The notes below the pieces were generated by a model. That model saw nothing but the letters and a program-made list of their open reading frames with translations. It was not told the origin of the DNA and did not search any database. A program made the translations under genes and the position numbers. This document shows, one piece after another, positions 1 to 9,374 of a DNA stretch of 64,000 nt; positions within the stretch are counted from its first letter, which is position 1; every line of letters begins with the position of its first letter. The stretch spans positions 62,001-126,000 of the forward strand of contig NZ_JACBNX010000003.1 of NCBI RefSeq assembly GCF_013403875.1, given 5' to 3'. The stretch is from Burkholderia guangdongensis. Lineage in GTDB: Bacteria > Pseudomonadota > Gammaproteobacteria > Burkholderiales > Burkholderiaceae.

Positions 1-399
1 GAACGACTTCAGCCCGGCCTGGTACTCATAGTCCGGCACCGCCAGCGTGTACTTCGCACCGGTCAGGTTCGGCGTCGACAGCACCTTGATCGAGTTCGCC
101 TTCACGAACGGCTGGATCATCGGGTCCATCGTCGGCGACCAGTAGCCGAGGAACACGTCGATCTGCTTGCTCTTGATCCCCGCGAACGTGATCGGCACCG
201 AAGCGATCGTCTTCGTCGGCGCGTAGCCGAGGCCCTCGAGCATCGTCGATGCGAGACCCGTCGTCGCAGCAATATCGGTCCAGCCGACGTCCGCGAAACG
301 GACGTTCTTGCAGACTGGCGGGTCGGCCGCGTAGACGGCCGAAACCGGCGCGGCAGCAAGCCCGATTCCGCATGCGGCTGCGATCATAAGTCGCTTCAT
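1..399 (-). CDS. choX: Choline ABC transporter substrate-binding protein, N-terminal part (cut by window edge)
   Basis: Periplasmic binding protein that delivers choline to the ChoWV permease. About 133 codons are visible; the C-terminal half lies beyond base 1. A signal peptide (MKRLMIAAACGIGLAA...AVYA) is followed by CKNVRFADVGWTDIAATT and later IDVFLGYWSPTMDP and LTGAKYTLAVPDYEY, which match the ChoX branch of the glycine-betaine binding family. The start at 397-399 has an AGGAG 8 nt upstream. It is the last visible gene of a minus-strand operon after choV, choW and an AraC-type regulator, which supports choline over other quaternary amines. Substrate is inferred from family resemblance. 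Confidence 0.9.
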   Translation of the reverse strand, partial: MKRLMIAAACGIGLAAAPVSAVYAADPPVCKNVRFADVGWTDIAATTGLASTMLEGLGYAPTKTIASVPITFAGIKSKQIDVFLGYWSPTMDPMIQPFVKANSIKVLSTPNLTGAKYTLAVPDYEYQAGLKSF

Positions 400-505
400 C
401 AGTGTTCTCCTCAAGGTGATGTCGTCTGGATGAATAGTGGGATCATCGATGTCTCGCATGCGCCGCGATCCCGACGGCGCACGGGCCGGTGGTGGTGCGC
501 TGCCG

Positions 506-1501
506 TCAGCGTCCCGGCAGCCGGCGTTCGTAACTGGGCGCATGGCCGAACTGCGCGCGATAGGCCTTGCTGAAATGACACGGCGAATGAAAGCCGCAGC
601 TCGCGGTCACGTGCGCGATCGACGCGTCGGTCGTGCGCAGCAGGTCGCGCGCGCGCTTCAGGCGCAGCGTCAGGTAATAGTGGGTCGGCGACACGTTCAG
701 GTACACCTTGAACATCCGCTGCAAATGCCGCTGCGACAACCGCACGAGCCGCGCAAGCTCCTCGAGCGATAGCGGCTCCTCGATGTTCGCCTCCATCAGC
801 CGCACGACCTCGATCAGCTCCGCGCGCGAGAAGCCGACGCGCGCATCGACCGGAATCGGCTGCTGATCGGTCGCGCTGCGGATCCGTTCGAGGATGAACT
901 GTTCGGATACCTGCGCGGCGAGCTGCTGGCCGAAACGCGCGCCGACGAGATTCAGCATCAGGTCGAGCGGCGCGGTGCCGCCGGTGCATGTCAGGCGGTC
1001 GCGGTCGACGACGAACAGCTCATCCGCGAAATTCACCTGCGGAAACTCGGTGTGCAGCGACGACAGGTTCTCCCAGTGCACCGCGCAGCGATAGCCGTCG
1101 AGCAGCCCGCCCGACATCAGCGCATACGCGCCGGTGCAGATGCCGCCGAGCGGCACGCCTTCGTCCGCGAGGCGTCCGAGCATCTCGCGCGTGCCGTCGC
1201 CGACGACGTCGCGAATCCGGATCCCGCCGCAGACGATCATCACGTCCGGCAGCCTGTCGTGATCGAGCCGCTGCGTCGGCCGCACCGCGATGCCGTTGCT
1301 TGCGTGCACGGGCGCACCATCGAGCGAGTAGATCGACCACCGGTAATGATCCGCGCGGCCGACATAGTTCGCCATCCGGAGCACTTCGACCGCGCTCGAG
1401 AACGCGATCATCGAAAAGTTCGGCAGCGTCAGAAAGCCGAAATGGGCCAGCGACGAAACCGGAGATACGCTATCGACGGGCGCGGCGGCGACGGACGTCA
1501 C
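506..1501 (-). CDS. GlxA/AraC-family transcriptional regulator of choline or betaine metabolism
   Basis: A 331-residue activator with an N-terminal DJ-1/PfpI-like domain (LAHFGFLTLPNFSMIAFSSAVEVLR, residues about 15-180, with the GGICTGAYALMSGGLLDG nucleophile-elbow segment) and a C-terminal AraC helix-turn-helix pair (LSLEELARLVRLSQRHLQRMFKVYL and ASIAHVTASCGFHSPCHFSKAYRAQFG). The GTG start at 1499-1501 is chosen because GAGGAG sits just upstream; an open frame continues further but overlaps choW in another frame. It lies inside the choline transporter operon, so a GbdR-like role responding to choline catabolites is likely. The same architecture is used by carnitine and dimethylglycine regulators, so the ligand is not certain. 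Confidence 0.88.
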   Translation of the reverse strand: MTSVAAAPVDSVSPVSSLAHFGFLTLPNFSMIAFSSAVEVLRMANYVGRADHYRWSIYSLDGAPVHASNGIAVRPTQRLDHDRLPDVMIVCGGIRIRDVVGDGTREMLGRLADEGVPLGGICTGAYALMSGGLLDGYRCAVHWENLSSLHTEFPQVNFADELFVVDRDRLTCTGGTAPLDLMLNLVGARFGQQLAAQVSEQFILERIRSATDQQPIPVDARVGFSRAELIEVVRLMEANIEEPLSLEELARLVRLSQRHLQRMFKVYLNVSPTHYYLTLRLKRARDLLRTTDASIAHVTASCGFHSPCHFSKAYRAQFGHAPSYERRLPGR

Positions 1502-1626
1502 GTCGATCTCCTCACGAGCGGGTTGCACGAGGCCGGCCCCGTGGCGGTGCGCCGCGGAGACGGATGAAAGGGTTCGCTTGGTTCGCTTCGAACGCGGCCG
1601 GCGCGATGCACCGGCCGCCGGCTCAA

Positions 1627-2523
1627 TCAGGCTCGCGCGGGTGCGCCCTTCGCACGAAAGAGCTGCTTCAGGCCTGCGAACAGCGGTGCTTTCGCGGTGC
1701 CCGGCGCGCGGCCGAAGCTCTCGGTGATGCGGTCGAGAATGATCGCGAGCAGCACGACCGACAGACCGCTTTCGAAGCCGAGACCGATGTCGAGGCGCTG
1801 GATACTCGCGAGCACGTCGTTGCCGAGACCGCCCGCGCCGACCATCGACGCGATGATCACCATCGACAGCGCCATCATGATCGTCTGGTTCACGCCCTGC
1901 ATGATCGACGGCAGCGCATTCGGGAACTGCACCTTGTACAGCAGCTGCCACGGCGTGCAGCCGAATGCCTGGCCCGCCTCGACGATCTCCTGGTTCACGT
2001 GACGGATGCCGAGGCTCGTCAGGCGCACCGCCGGCGGCATCGCGAAGATCACCGTCGACAGGATCCCCGGCACGCGGCCGAGACCGAACAGCATCGCGGC
2101 CGGAATCAGGTACACGAACGCGGGCATCGTCTGCATCAGGTCGAGGATCGGACGCACGACAGCCGCGACGACCTTGCTCTTCGCTGCCCAGATGCCGAGC
2201 GGTATGCCGAGCACGAGGCTGATGATCGTCGACGACAGCGTGAGGCCGAGCGTGATGACGGTCTGATCCCAGAAGCCGGTCGCGAAGATCAGCAGCAGCG
2301 ACGCGGTCGTGAACAGCGCGAAGCGCCAGCCGACACGCCATAGCCCGATGCCGATGAAGAACGCCATCATCGCCCACATCGGCACGGCCTGCAGGCTGTG
2401 CTCGATGAATGCGGCGAGCCCTTCGATCGCGCGGCCGATCGCGTCGAACGTCGACGCGTCGTGATCGAGGAGATAGTGAACGGACTGGTCGACCCAGGTA
2501 CCGAGCGGAATGAGTTCAGACAT
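1627..2523 (-). CDS. choW: Choline ABC transporter permease
   Basis: A 298-residue inner-membrane permease of the ProW/ChoW type. After an amphipathic N-terminus come several hydrophobic helices and the cytoplasmic EAA loop (EAGQAFGCTPWQLLYKV, about residues 192-208), which docks on the ATPase. Its start codon overlaps the end of choV by 8 nt, so the two are translationally coupled. The next gene on the strand is the AraC-type regulator, then choX. The length is normal for ChoW, and there is no fused binding domain of the kind seen in OpuC-type systems. Confidence 0.93.
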   Translation of the reverse strand: MSELIPLGTWVDQSVHYLLDHDASTFDAIGRAIEGLAAFIEHSLQAVPMWAMMAFFIGIGLWRVGWRFALFTTASLLLIFATGFWDQTVITLGLTLSSTIISLVLGIPLGIWAAKSKVVAAVVRPILDLMQTMPAFVYLIPAAMLFGLGRVPGILSTVIFAMPPAVRLTSLGIRHVNQEIVEAGQAFGCTPWQLLYKVQFPNALPSIMQGVNQTIMMALSMVIIASMVGAGGLGNDVLASIQRLDIGLGFESGLSVVLLAIILDRITESFGRAPGTAKAPLFAGLKQLFRAKGAPARA

Positions 2524-3685
2524 GGGAACCTCGCGAACGCGTAATGGCTTTCAGGATGACGGCGCGGTCGACCGACCCGCAGTAGCAGCCGTCGTCGTCG
2601 ACGACCGGCAGCGCGTTCGGGCTCGCGACGACGCGCGCAACCACGTGATCGAGCGACGCGTCGCGCCGGATGCTCTCGACGGGCCGTACGTCCGGCGCGG
2701 CGTTGCCGATCGCGTCGCGCGTGACGAAGCCGCGGATCTTGCGCGCGGCATCGAGCACGAACGCGTATTCGGCGCTGCCGTTCAGCGTCGCGGCGACGTT
2801 CGCCGAATCGAGCTTCGACATGGTCGGCACCGCGCCCGTCTGCATCAGGTCGCCGGCGGTCAGGTAGCGGCTCGTATCGATGCCGTCGAAGAACGCGCGC
2901 ACGTACTCGTCGGCCGGCTTCGCGATGATCTCGTGCGGCGTGCCGACCTGCACGAGGCGGCCGCCTTCCATGATCGCGATCCGGGTGCCGATGCGCAGCG
3001 CTTCCTCGAGATCGTGCGACACGAACATGATCGTGCGGCGATGCTCCTTCTGGAGCTGCAGCAGCACGTTCTGCATTTCCTTGCGCTTGAGCGGATCGAG
3101 CGCGGAGAACGCCTCGTCCATGATCATCAGCGACGGGTTCACGGCAAGCGCGCGGGCAAGGCCGACGCGCTGCTGCATCCCGCCGGACAGCTCGCGCGGC
3201 AGCTTCTGCGCGAACGTCGCGAGGCCGACCTGCTCGAGCACTTCCATCGCGCGGCGCTCGCGTTCCTTTTTCGCCATGCCCGCGACCTCGAGCCCGAACG
3301 CGGCATTCGACAGCACCGTGCGTTGCGGCATCAGCGCAAACGACTGGAACACCATGCTCATGTCCGTGCGGCGCAGCGAGATGAGTTCCGAGCGACGCGC
3401 GGTGGCGACGTCGCGACCGTCGATCAGCACCTTGCCGGCGGACGGCTCGACGAGCCGGTTCACGAGGCGAATCAGCGTAGACTTGCCGGAACCCGACAGG
3501 CCCATCAGCACGAAAATTTCGCCTTCCTGCACATTGAACGACACATCGTGCACACCGACGACCTGACCCGTGCGCTTCAGCACGTCATCCTTCGTCGATC
3601 CGGAAGCGAGCATGTCGAGTGCCTGCTTCGGATTGCTTCCAAACACCTTGCACAGACCTTCGACTACGACCTTGGGGGCATCCAT
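2516..3685 (-). CDS. choV: Choline ABC transporter ATP-binding protein
   Basis: A 389-residue ATPase that energises choline import. Visible motifs are Walker A GLSGSGKST (62-70), signature LSGGMQ (166-171), Walker B MIMDEA (187-192) and the switch histidine in FVSHDLEEA. The N-terminus has the FGSNPKQALDML insertion typical of the ProV/ChoV branch. The C-terminal 110 residues look like a degenerate CBS-pair region that senses ionic strength in relatives. It is the first gene of the operon; the start has AGGAGAAGG 6-8 nt upstream. Regulation probably acts in the gap to its 5' side, where a direct repeat lies at 3773-3800. Confidence 0.94.
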   Translation of the reverse strand: MDAPKVVVEGLCKVFGSNPKQALDMLASGSTKDDVLKRTGQVVGVHDVSFNVQEGEIFVLMGLSGSGKSTLIRLVNRLVEPSAGKVLIDGRDVATARRSELISLRRTDMSMVFQSFALMPQRTVLSNAAFGLEVAGMAKKERERRAMEVLEQVGLATFAQKLPRELSGGMQQRVGLARALAVNPSLMIMDEAFSALDPLKRKEMQNVLLQLQKEHRRTIMFVSHDLEEALRIGTRIAIMEGGRLVQVGTPHEIIAKPADEYVRAFFDGIDTSRYLTAGDLMQTGAVPTMSKLDSANVAATLNGSAEYAFVLDAARKIRGFVTRDAIGNAAPDVRPVESIRRDASLDHVVARVVASPNALPVVDDDGCYCGSVDRAVILKAITRSRGSHV

Positions 3686-4476
3686 CGAAACCTTCTCCTC
3701 GTGTAGCGGGACTCACACGTCTCACTGCGTGCCTACATAGTTGCTAGAAAAAACCCCGGCCTGCCGACGAATTACGACAAACGCTTGCGCAAATACGACA
3801 CGACGGAAAATGGCTGGTGGCCGGTGTGCGCAGGACGGGTCGCGCGGCAGGCATGGTTTGCGGCGATGCAATAGGCGCTCACCCGCGACCGTCAAAGCTC
3901 AAGGCCTTTTTTTGTGCGGAGCAGCGCGACGCGCGCGCGGGCGCGGCGCATGCGCAATCGCGCGGGCGGCGCGTCGTTTTTCGACAAATCCGCGTCCGAT
4001 CGCGCGGTCGCGCTTGCTTCGATGCGACATCGCGCAGCGACACGCGTCGCCATCGAAACAAGCGAACGGACGTGCGAAAAAAACGGTCGCGAAAAATCGA
4101 TCCGGAACGGCTGTGTTAAATTGGTCGCCAAAGAACCCCAATCACGCCGAAGCGAAAATCGGCGGTCACATTCCGAGCCATGCCGTCAAACAAAATAATC
4201 GCGACTCCGTCCGGCGTTGAATTTCCTTGCGCGCCGTCTGCCCCCGAATCATTGCCGTGCGTCCCCCGACACGCGTGGCCGCCAGCGGATTGCGCGGGCC
4301 GGCGATCGTTCGATCGGCGGCACCCGAATTAGGCGTTTTCTTCGATCCGCGCATTCGACGCAGTCGATTCGTCCGGAATCCGCTATTTTCCATTCAGGGT
4401 CATGCCTGAAATACCGCGATCGGATTCGATTCACGATTGCGGCGCCATAACAACATAACGAGAGGGAGTGAATTCG
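3686..4476. other. Intergenic region between divergent choV and the DUF2339 gene
   Basis: About 790 bases with no convincing gene. The open frames here lack ribosome sites and have shuffled composition. Besides the choV leader and the candidate repeat at 3773-3800, the part around 3900-4400 is relatively rich in A and T runs for this genome and probably holds the promoter of the 4477 gene. No hairpin-plus-T terminator was found. Confidence 0.5.
3773..3800 (-). promoter_or_regulatory. Candidate AraC-type half-site pair upstream of choV
   Basis: TACGACA occurs twice in the same orientation (3773-3779 and 3794-3800), 21 bp apart start to start, which is two helical turns as expected for an AraC-family dimer. 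A small palindrome TTGCGCAA lies between them. The pair is about 90-115 bp upstream of choV. Binding by the regulator encoded inside the operon is inferred from position only. Confidence 0.35.
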
Positions 4477-7400
4477 ATGACGTGGGTCTTTGCCGCGATC
4501 GGTTTCATGGTGGGCGGGATCGCCGGGCTGATCGGCGATTTTTCTTCGAGCGTCGGCGCGCTGCTGGGCGCCGCGATCGGCTTCTGCATCGGTCACGCGC
4601 TCAACCGGAGCAAGCAGGCGCAGCAGCCTGCCGCCAAGCCGGCCCAGCCGCAGGTCACCACCCTGCCACTCGTGCAGCGCGTCGAGCGCCTCGAAGCGAC
4701 CGTCGAAACGCTCAGGCAGGAAGTCGCGCGGTTGCGCGGCCAGTCCGCGGGCGCGGCGGCGGTCAGCGCGGCGACGACCGCGGCGACGGCGCCCGAGTTG
4801 CCGACGTTCGGGTCCGAACCCACGCAGGCGCCTGCGCAGCCGTCCGCCACGCGGCCGGACCTGCAGCCGCCGAGCGCCGTTCCGGTACCCGCACCCGCAC
4901 CGAAGCCCGCGATGCGCACCGACGGCGCGCCGAGCACGGCAGCCTCCGCATCCATGCCGACGCCCGCGCCCGCCACGCCCATCGCAAGCGAACGGCCGGC
5001 GCCCGCTGCCCCGCCCACGCCGCCCACGCCCCCCGCACCGCCGAAGCCGCGCGAACCGGATCTCGCCGAGCGCGCGTTCCAGGCCGCACGCGACTGGCTG
5101 CTCGGCGGCAACACCGTCGTGCGGGTCGGGATCATCGTGCTGTTCTTCGGCGTCGCGTTCCTGCTCAAGTACGCGGCCGACAATGACATGTTGCCGATCG
5201 AGTTCCGTCTCGCCGGCACCGCGATCGGCGCGACCGCGCTGCTCGTCGTCGGCTGGCGCGTCGGCGCGCGCCGCGCCGCGTACGGCCTCGTGCTGCAGGG
5301 GGGCGGCGTCGGCGTGCTGTATCTGACGGTGTTCGCCGCGACGAAGCTCTATCACCTGCTGCCCGTCGGCGCGGCGTTCCCGCTGATGGTCGCGGTCTGC
5401 GCGCTGAGCGCGTTCCTCGCGATCCGGCAGAACGCATCGCCGCTCGCGTTCATGGGCAGCGCGGGCGGCTTTCTCGCGCCGGTGCTGCTGTCGACCGGCG
5501 GCGGCAGCCACATCGCGCTGTTCAGCTACTACGCACTGCTGAACGCCGGCATCTTCGCGATCGCGTGGTTCAAGGCCTGGCGGCCGTTGAACCTGCTCGG
5601 CTTCGTGTTCACGTTCACGATCGGCTCGCTGTGGGGTGTCACCGCGTACCGTCCCGAGCTGTTCGCAACCACCGAGCCGTTCCTCGTGCTGTTCTTCCTG
5701 ATGTACGTCGGCATCGCGCTGCTCTACGCGACGCAACGCGAGCTCGCGCTCAAGCATTACGTCGACGGCACGCTCGTATTCGGCACGCCGATCGTCGCGA
5801 CCGCGCTGCAGGCCGCGCTCGTGAAGCACTTCCCGTTCGGCCTCGCGTGGAGCGCGGTCGCGCTCGCCGCGTTCTATCTCGCGGTCGCCGCGGTGCTCGC
5901 GCGCCGTCGCGACCGTCTGCGCCTGCTGTTCGACGCGATGCTCGCGCTCGCGGTGATCTTCGCGACGCTCGCGGTGCCGCTCGCGTTCACCGGTCCGACG
6001 ACCAGCGCCGCATGGGCGATCGAGGGCGCGGCGATCGTCTGGGTCGCCGTGCGCGAACGGCGCCTGCTGCCGTTCGCCTTCGGCGTGCTGATGCAGATCG
6101 CGGCGGCCGGCGCGTTCTTCTGGGGCCTGCTCGTGCATCCGGCACCGGCCGCGCTGCCGGTGCTGAACAGCGCGTACATCGCAACGCTGCTGATCGCGCT
6201 CGCCGGCATATTCACCGGCTGGTGGCTGCATGCGCGCGACGAAGCGCGCGCATGGCACGCGTGGATGCCGGAACTCGGCCTCGCGGCCGCGAGCTGGGGG
6301 CTGCTGTGGTGGCTCGGCGGCGGCATCAACGAGATCGTCACGTTCGCGAGCCGTTATGCGAGCGCGCATCCGGCGCGCTTCACAACGGACGTCGTCGCGC
6401 TGTTCGCGGCCGCGACCGCATGGCTCGCGCACGTCGCGCGCAGGCGGCTCGCCTGGCCGCTCGCCGAATGGCCTGCGCTCGCGCTCGCGCCGGCGCTCAC
6501 GCTGCTCGTGCTCTACGCGTTCGACCTGAACGAAGCGCCGCTGACCGGGATCGGCGCCGTCGCATGGCCGGCCGTCGTCATCGCATGCTATGCGTTGCTG
6601 TGGCGCCAGTCCGCCGACCGCCCTTCGTCCGGCGCGCAGCGCGGTGCCGGTGCTGGCGAGCGCGTGATCGCGCCGCTGCATACGCTGATGTTCTGGAATC
6701 TCTGCGGATTGTTCGCATTCGAAGGCTACTGGCGGCTGCACGCGTACGTGCCGGAAGGCGCGTGGAGCTGGAGCGCGTGGGCGTACGGCTATGGCCTGCT
6801 GCTCCTGCTCGTGTCCAGCGTCGGCTCCCGTCTGCGCTGGCCTGTCGCGCGGTTCGCGCATGCGTACCAGGTGTGGGGCGCGGCGCCGCTCGCCGCGCTG
6901 CTGTGGGCGTGGAGCATCGCGACGCTGCCGAGCGACGGCGATGCGTCGCCGCTCTTCTGGCTGCCGCTGCTCAATCCGCTCGACGTCGCGCAGTTGCTGA
7001 TTTTCGTTGCGACCGCAACCTGGTTCCGCCGCCTCAGGGCGCTCGACGTCAAGTGGCATCCGGCCGCGCTCGACTACGCGGCGCTCGCGACCGTGTTCCT
7101 GTGGTTCAACGCGCTGCTGCTGCGCACGCTGCATCACCGCTTCCACGTCGCGTACGACGTCGACGCGGTGCTGACGTCGTTCAATCTGCAGCAGGTGTTC
7201 ATGGTCGGCTGGAGCGTGTTCGCGCTCGCGGGCCTGTGGTTCGCGCGTCGCGAAGGCCCGGCGCGGCTCTGCGCGATCGCATCGGCGCCGCTCGTGCTCG
7301 CGATGTGGCTCTGGACCTTCTACGCGAACCTGACGCAGGACGGCGGCCACTGGGCGCGGCTGCCGCTCCTCAATCCGATCGACCTCGTGCAGCTCGCGGT

Positions 7401-7863
7401 CTACGGGCTCGCGGCGCTGTGGCTCGTGCGCGTGGGGCGTCTCGGCGTGCCGCTCGCCAGGTACCGCGTGCCGTTGCAGGCGGCGGCCGGCGCGACCGGC
7501 TTCCTGTGGCTCAACACGATGCTGCTGCGCACACTGCATCACTGGACCGGTGTGCCGTATACGTTCGACGACATGGCGCACTCGATGCTCGTGCAGGCAT
7601 CGGTATCCGTGTTCTGGACCGTGTGTGCGCTCGCGACGATGATCTGGGCCACGCGCCGCCGGCTGCGTCCGCTGTGGTTCGTCGGCGGCGCGCTGCTCGC
7701 GCTGACGGTCGTCAAGCTGTTCCTGTTCGACCTGTCGCACGTGAAGGGCGTCGAACGCATCGTGTCCTTCATCGGCATCGGCGTGCTGCTGCTGTTGATC
7801 GGCTATTTTTCGCCGCTGCCGCCGAAGGCCGCGGCGGCAACGGCGACGGAAGGAACCGAATGA
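4477..7863 (+). CDS. DUF2339 multi-spanning membrane protein
   Basis: A very large inner-membrane protein of 1128 residues. The N-terminus has a glycine-rich hydrophobic hairpin (about 1-45), a coiled-coil stretch (VQRVERLEATVETLRQEVARLRG), then a long Pro/Ala linker to about residue 185, and from there to the end some 25-30 hydrophobic helices. Such proteins are annotated DUF2339; the function is unknown. ATG 4477 is preferred over GTG 4468 because AGAGGGAG lies at the right distance from 4477. Its stop overlaps the ATG of the following DUF3999 gene (ATGA), a pairing that implies the two products work together in the envelope. Confidence 0.88.
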   Translation: MTWVFAAIGFMVGGIAGLIGDFSSSVGALLGAAIGFCIGHALNRSKQAQQPAAKPAQPQVTTLPLVQRVERLEATVETLRQEVARLRGQSAGAAAVSAATTAATAPELPTFGSEPTQAPAQPSATRPDLQPPSAVPVPAPAPKPAMRTDGAPSTAASASMPTPAPATPIASERPAPAAPPTPPTPPAPPKPREPDLAERAFQAARDWLLGGNTVVRVGIIVLFFGVAFLLKYAADNDMLPIEFRLAGTAIGATALLVVGWRVGARRAAYGLVLQGGGVGVLYLTVFAATKLYHLLPVGAAFPLMVAVCALSAFLAIRQNASPLAFMGSAGGFLAPVLLSTGGGSHIALFSYYALLNAGIFAIAWFKAWRPLNLLGFVFTFTIGSLWGVTAYRPELFATTEPFLVLFFLMYVGIALLYATQRELALKHYVDGTLVFGTPIVATALQAALVKHFPFGLAWSAVALAAFYLAVAAVLARRRDRLRLLFDAMLALAVIFATLAVPLAFTGPTTSAAWAIEGAAIVWVAVRERRLLPFAFGVLMQIAAAGAFFWGLLVHPAPAALPVLNSAYIATLLIALAGIFTGWWLHARDEARAWHAWMPELGLAAASWGLLWWLGGGINEIVTFASRYASAHPARFTTDVVALFAAATAWLAHVARRRLAWPLAEWPALALAPALTLLVLYAFDLNEAPLTGIGAVAWPAVVIACYALLWRQSADRPSSGAQRGAGAGERVIAPLHTLMFWNLCGLFAFEGYWRLHAYVPEGAWSWSAWAYGYGLLLLLVSSVGSRLRWPVARFAHAYQVWGAAPLAALLWAWSIATLPSDGDASPLFWLPLLNPLDVAQLLIFVATATWFRRLRALDVKWHPAALDYAALATVFLWFNALLLRTLHHRFHVAYDVDAVLTSFNLQQVFMVGWSVFALAGLWFARREGPARLCAIASAPLVLAMWLWTFYANLTQDGGHWARLPLLNPIDLVQLAVYGLAALWLVRVGRLGVPLARYRVPLQAAAGATGFLWLNTMLLRTLHHWTGVPYTFDDMAHSMLVQASVSVFWTVCALATMIWATRRRLRPLWFVGGALLALTVVKLFLFDLSHVKGVERIVSFIGIGVLLLLIGYFSPLPPKAAAATATEGTE

Positions 7864-9221
7864 AACGCCTCCTTGCAGCGCTGAGCCTGAGCGCGCTGAC
7901 GTCGGTCGCGTTCGCGGACGCCGGCCAGTCCCACGCGCAGGTCGCGCGCCGCTTCGCGCTCGGTCTCGACGGCAGCGCCGCGTACTACACGCTCGCCGTG
8001 CCGCAGACGGTGTATGCGGCGAGCCTGCGCAACGATCTCGGCGATCTGCGCGTGTTCAACGGCGCGGGCGAGCCGGTCCCGTACTCGCTCGACGCACCGC
8101 CGCCCGTCGCCGCGCCGCCGCAAACGCTCGCGGTGCACTGGTTCCCGCTGCCGCCGTCCGGCGCCGCTGCCGGCGTCGCGACCGGCGGCGTGCCACTCGG
8201 CGTGTCGATCGCGGCGGACGGCTCGCTGCGCGCGACCGCCGCGGCGCCGTCGCGCGCGAACCGCAGCGCGGATCTCGTCGATGTGTCCGCCGTCGGCGGC
8301 GCGGTCGACGCGCTGCTGATTCATCTGCGCAACGATAGCTATCAGGGGCGTGTGCACGTCGACGCGAGCGACGATCTGCGCAACTGGCAGCCGCTGACCG
8401 ACACGCAGTTGCTGAAGGTCAGTTCGGAGGGGCGCACGCTGACGCAGGAACGCATCGCGCTCGACGGGGTGCGTCAGCGCTACCTGCGGCTTAGCTGGCT
8501 CGACGGCGCGCCGGCGATCGCCGGCGCCGCTGCGGAATTCCGCAGCGGCGACGGCAACGCGCCGGACGGTACCGCGCTGCCGCGCCAGTGGCGCGACGGC
8601 GTGACGATGCGAGCGGGCGCCGCGGCGGGCGAGTATCTGTTCGACACGGACGGCGCGTATCCGGTCGATCGCCTGCGCGTGGATCTGCCTCAGCCGAATA
8701 CGATTGCACACGCAACGATTCAGAGCCGGGAAAACGCGCAGGCACCGTGGCGCGACGTCGCGGACGGTGTGCTGTTCCGGCTGCAGGGCAAAGCGGGCGA
8801 GCAGCGCAATCCGCCGCTCGCGTTCGCGCCGGATGCGGATCGCGCGTGGCGCATCGTCGTCGACATGCGCAATGGCGGTCTCGGCGGCGGCATGCCGGCC
8901 GTTTCGGTCGGCTGGCACCCGGCGTCGCTGACGTTCGTCGCGCGTGGCGCGCCGCCGTTCGCGCTCGGCGTCGGCAACGCGTCGCTCGAATCGGCGGCCG
9001 TCGGCCGCGATGCGCTGCTGATCGGCGCAACGTCCGTGGTCGGGTCGGCGCGCGTCGGCGACGCGCTGCCGTCGCCCGCCGCTCCGCCGGCTGCCGGCGA
9101 TCCCGACGCTAAGCGCCGCTACGTGCTGTGGGCGGCGCTGCTGGTCGCGGTCGGCGTGCTCGGCACGATCGCGTGGCGTCTCGCGCGCGACGGCGGCAAT
9201 CGGGATCGTGAAGGCCGCTGA
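7860..9221 (+). CDS. DUF3999 family exported, membrane-anchored protein
   Basis: A 453-residue protein with a signal peptide (MKRLLAALSLSALTSVAFA), a large beta-rich periplasmic portion with repeated segments such as VDALLIHLRNDSYQGRVHVDASDDLRNW, and a single C-terminal membrane helix (YVLWAALLVAVGVLGTIAW) followed by a basic tail. Carbohydrate-binding-like folds are plausible but not shown. Translation is coupled to the DUF2339 gene through ATGA at 7860-7863. No enzymatic motif is visible. The pair might take part in cell-envelope polysaccharide handling, which is speculation. Confidence 0.82.
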   Translation: MKRLLAALSLSALTSVAFADAGQSHAQVARRFALGLDGSAAYYTLAVPQTVYAASLRNDLGDLRVFNGAGEPVPYSLDAPPPVAAPPQTLAVHWFPLPPSGAAAGVATGGVPLGVSIAADGSLRATAAAPSRANRSADLVDVSAVGGAVDALLIHLRNDSYQGRVHVDASDDLRNWQPLTDTQLLKVSSEGRTLTQERIALDGVRQRYLRLSWLDGAPAIAGAAAEFRSGDGNAPDGTALPRQWRDGVTMRAGAAAGEYLFDTDGAYPVDRLRVDLPQPNTIAHATIQSRENAQAPWRDVADGVLFRLQGKAGEQRNPPLAFAPDADRAWRIVVDMRNGGLGGGMPAVSVGWHPASLTFVARGAPPFALGVGNASLESAAVGRDALLIGATSVVGSARVGDALPSPAAPPAAGDPDAKRRYVLWAALLVAVGVLGTIAWRLARDGGNRDREGR

Positions 9222-9374
9222 GCGGCGTGGGGGTCGCGACGTTTGGTCGGGGTTTGGATCGTCGGGAAATCTACGGGAGGAACGTGATTGATGGTGGGTT
9301 CGCAGTTCTATGGATATGATCAAGGCCGCGATGAAACGCCACGGACTCGAACTGGCGCCTTGAGCATCGGGAGT

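Noticed and set aside
3741..4220. Plus-strand frames in the choV/DUF2339 gap
   Set aside because: Composition is Arg/Ala/Asn-rich without domains, and no ribosome site precedes them.
4249..7740. Very long minus-strand open frame opposite the DUF2339 gene
   Set aside because: Its product is Arg/Glu/His/Gln repeats of the type produced by reading high-GC genes backwards; the plus-strand protein has membrane helices and a ribosome site.
5565..7862. Plus-frame extension upstream of the DUF3999 gene
   Set aside because: It is the DUF2339 gene read in another frame; the real start has a signal peptide at 7860.
9310..9363. Short frame MDMIKAAMKRHGLELAP after the DUF3999 gene
   Set aside because: Looks like a possible gene remnant, but is 17 codons long, has no ribosome site and was not recognised.
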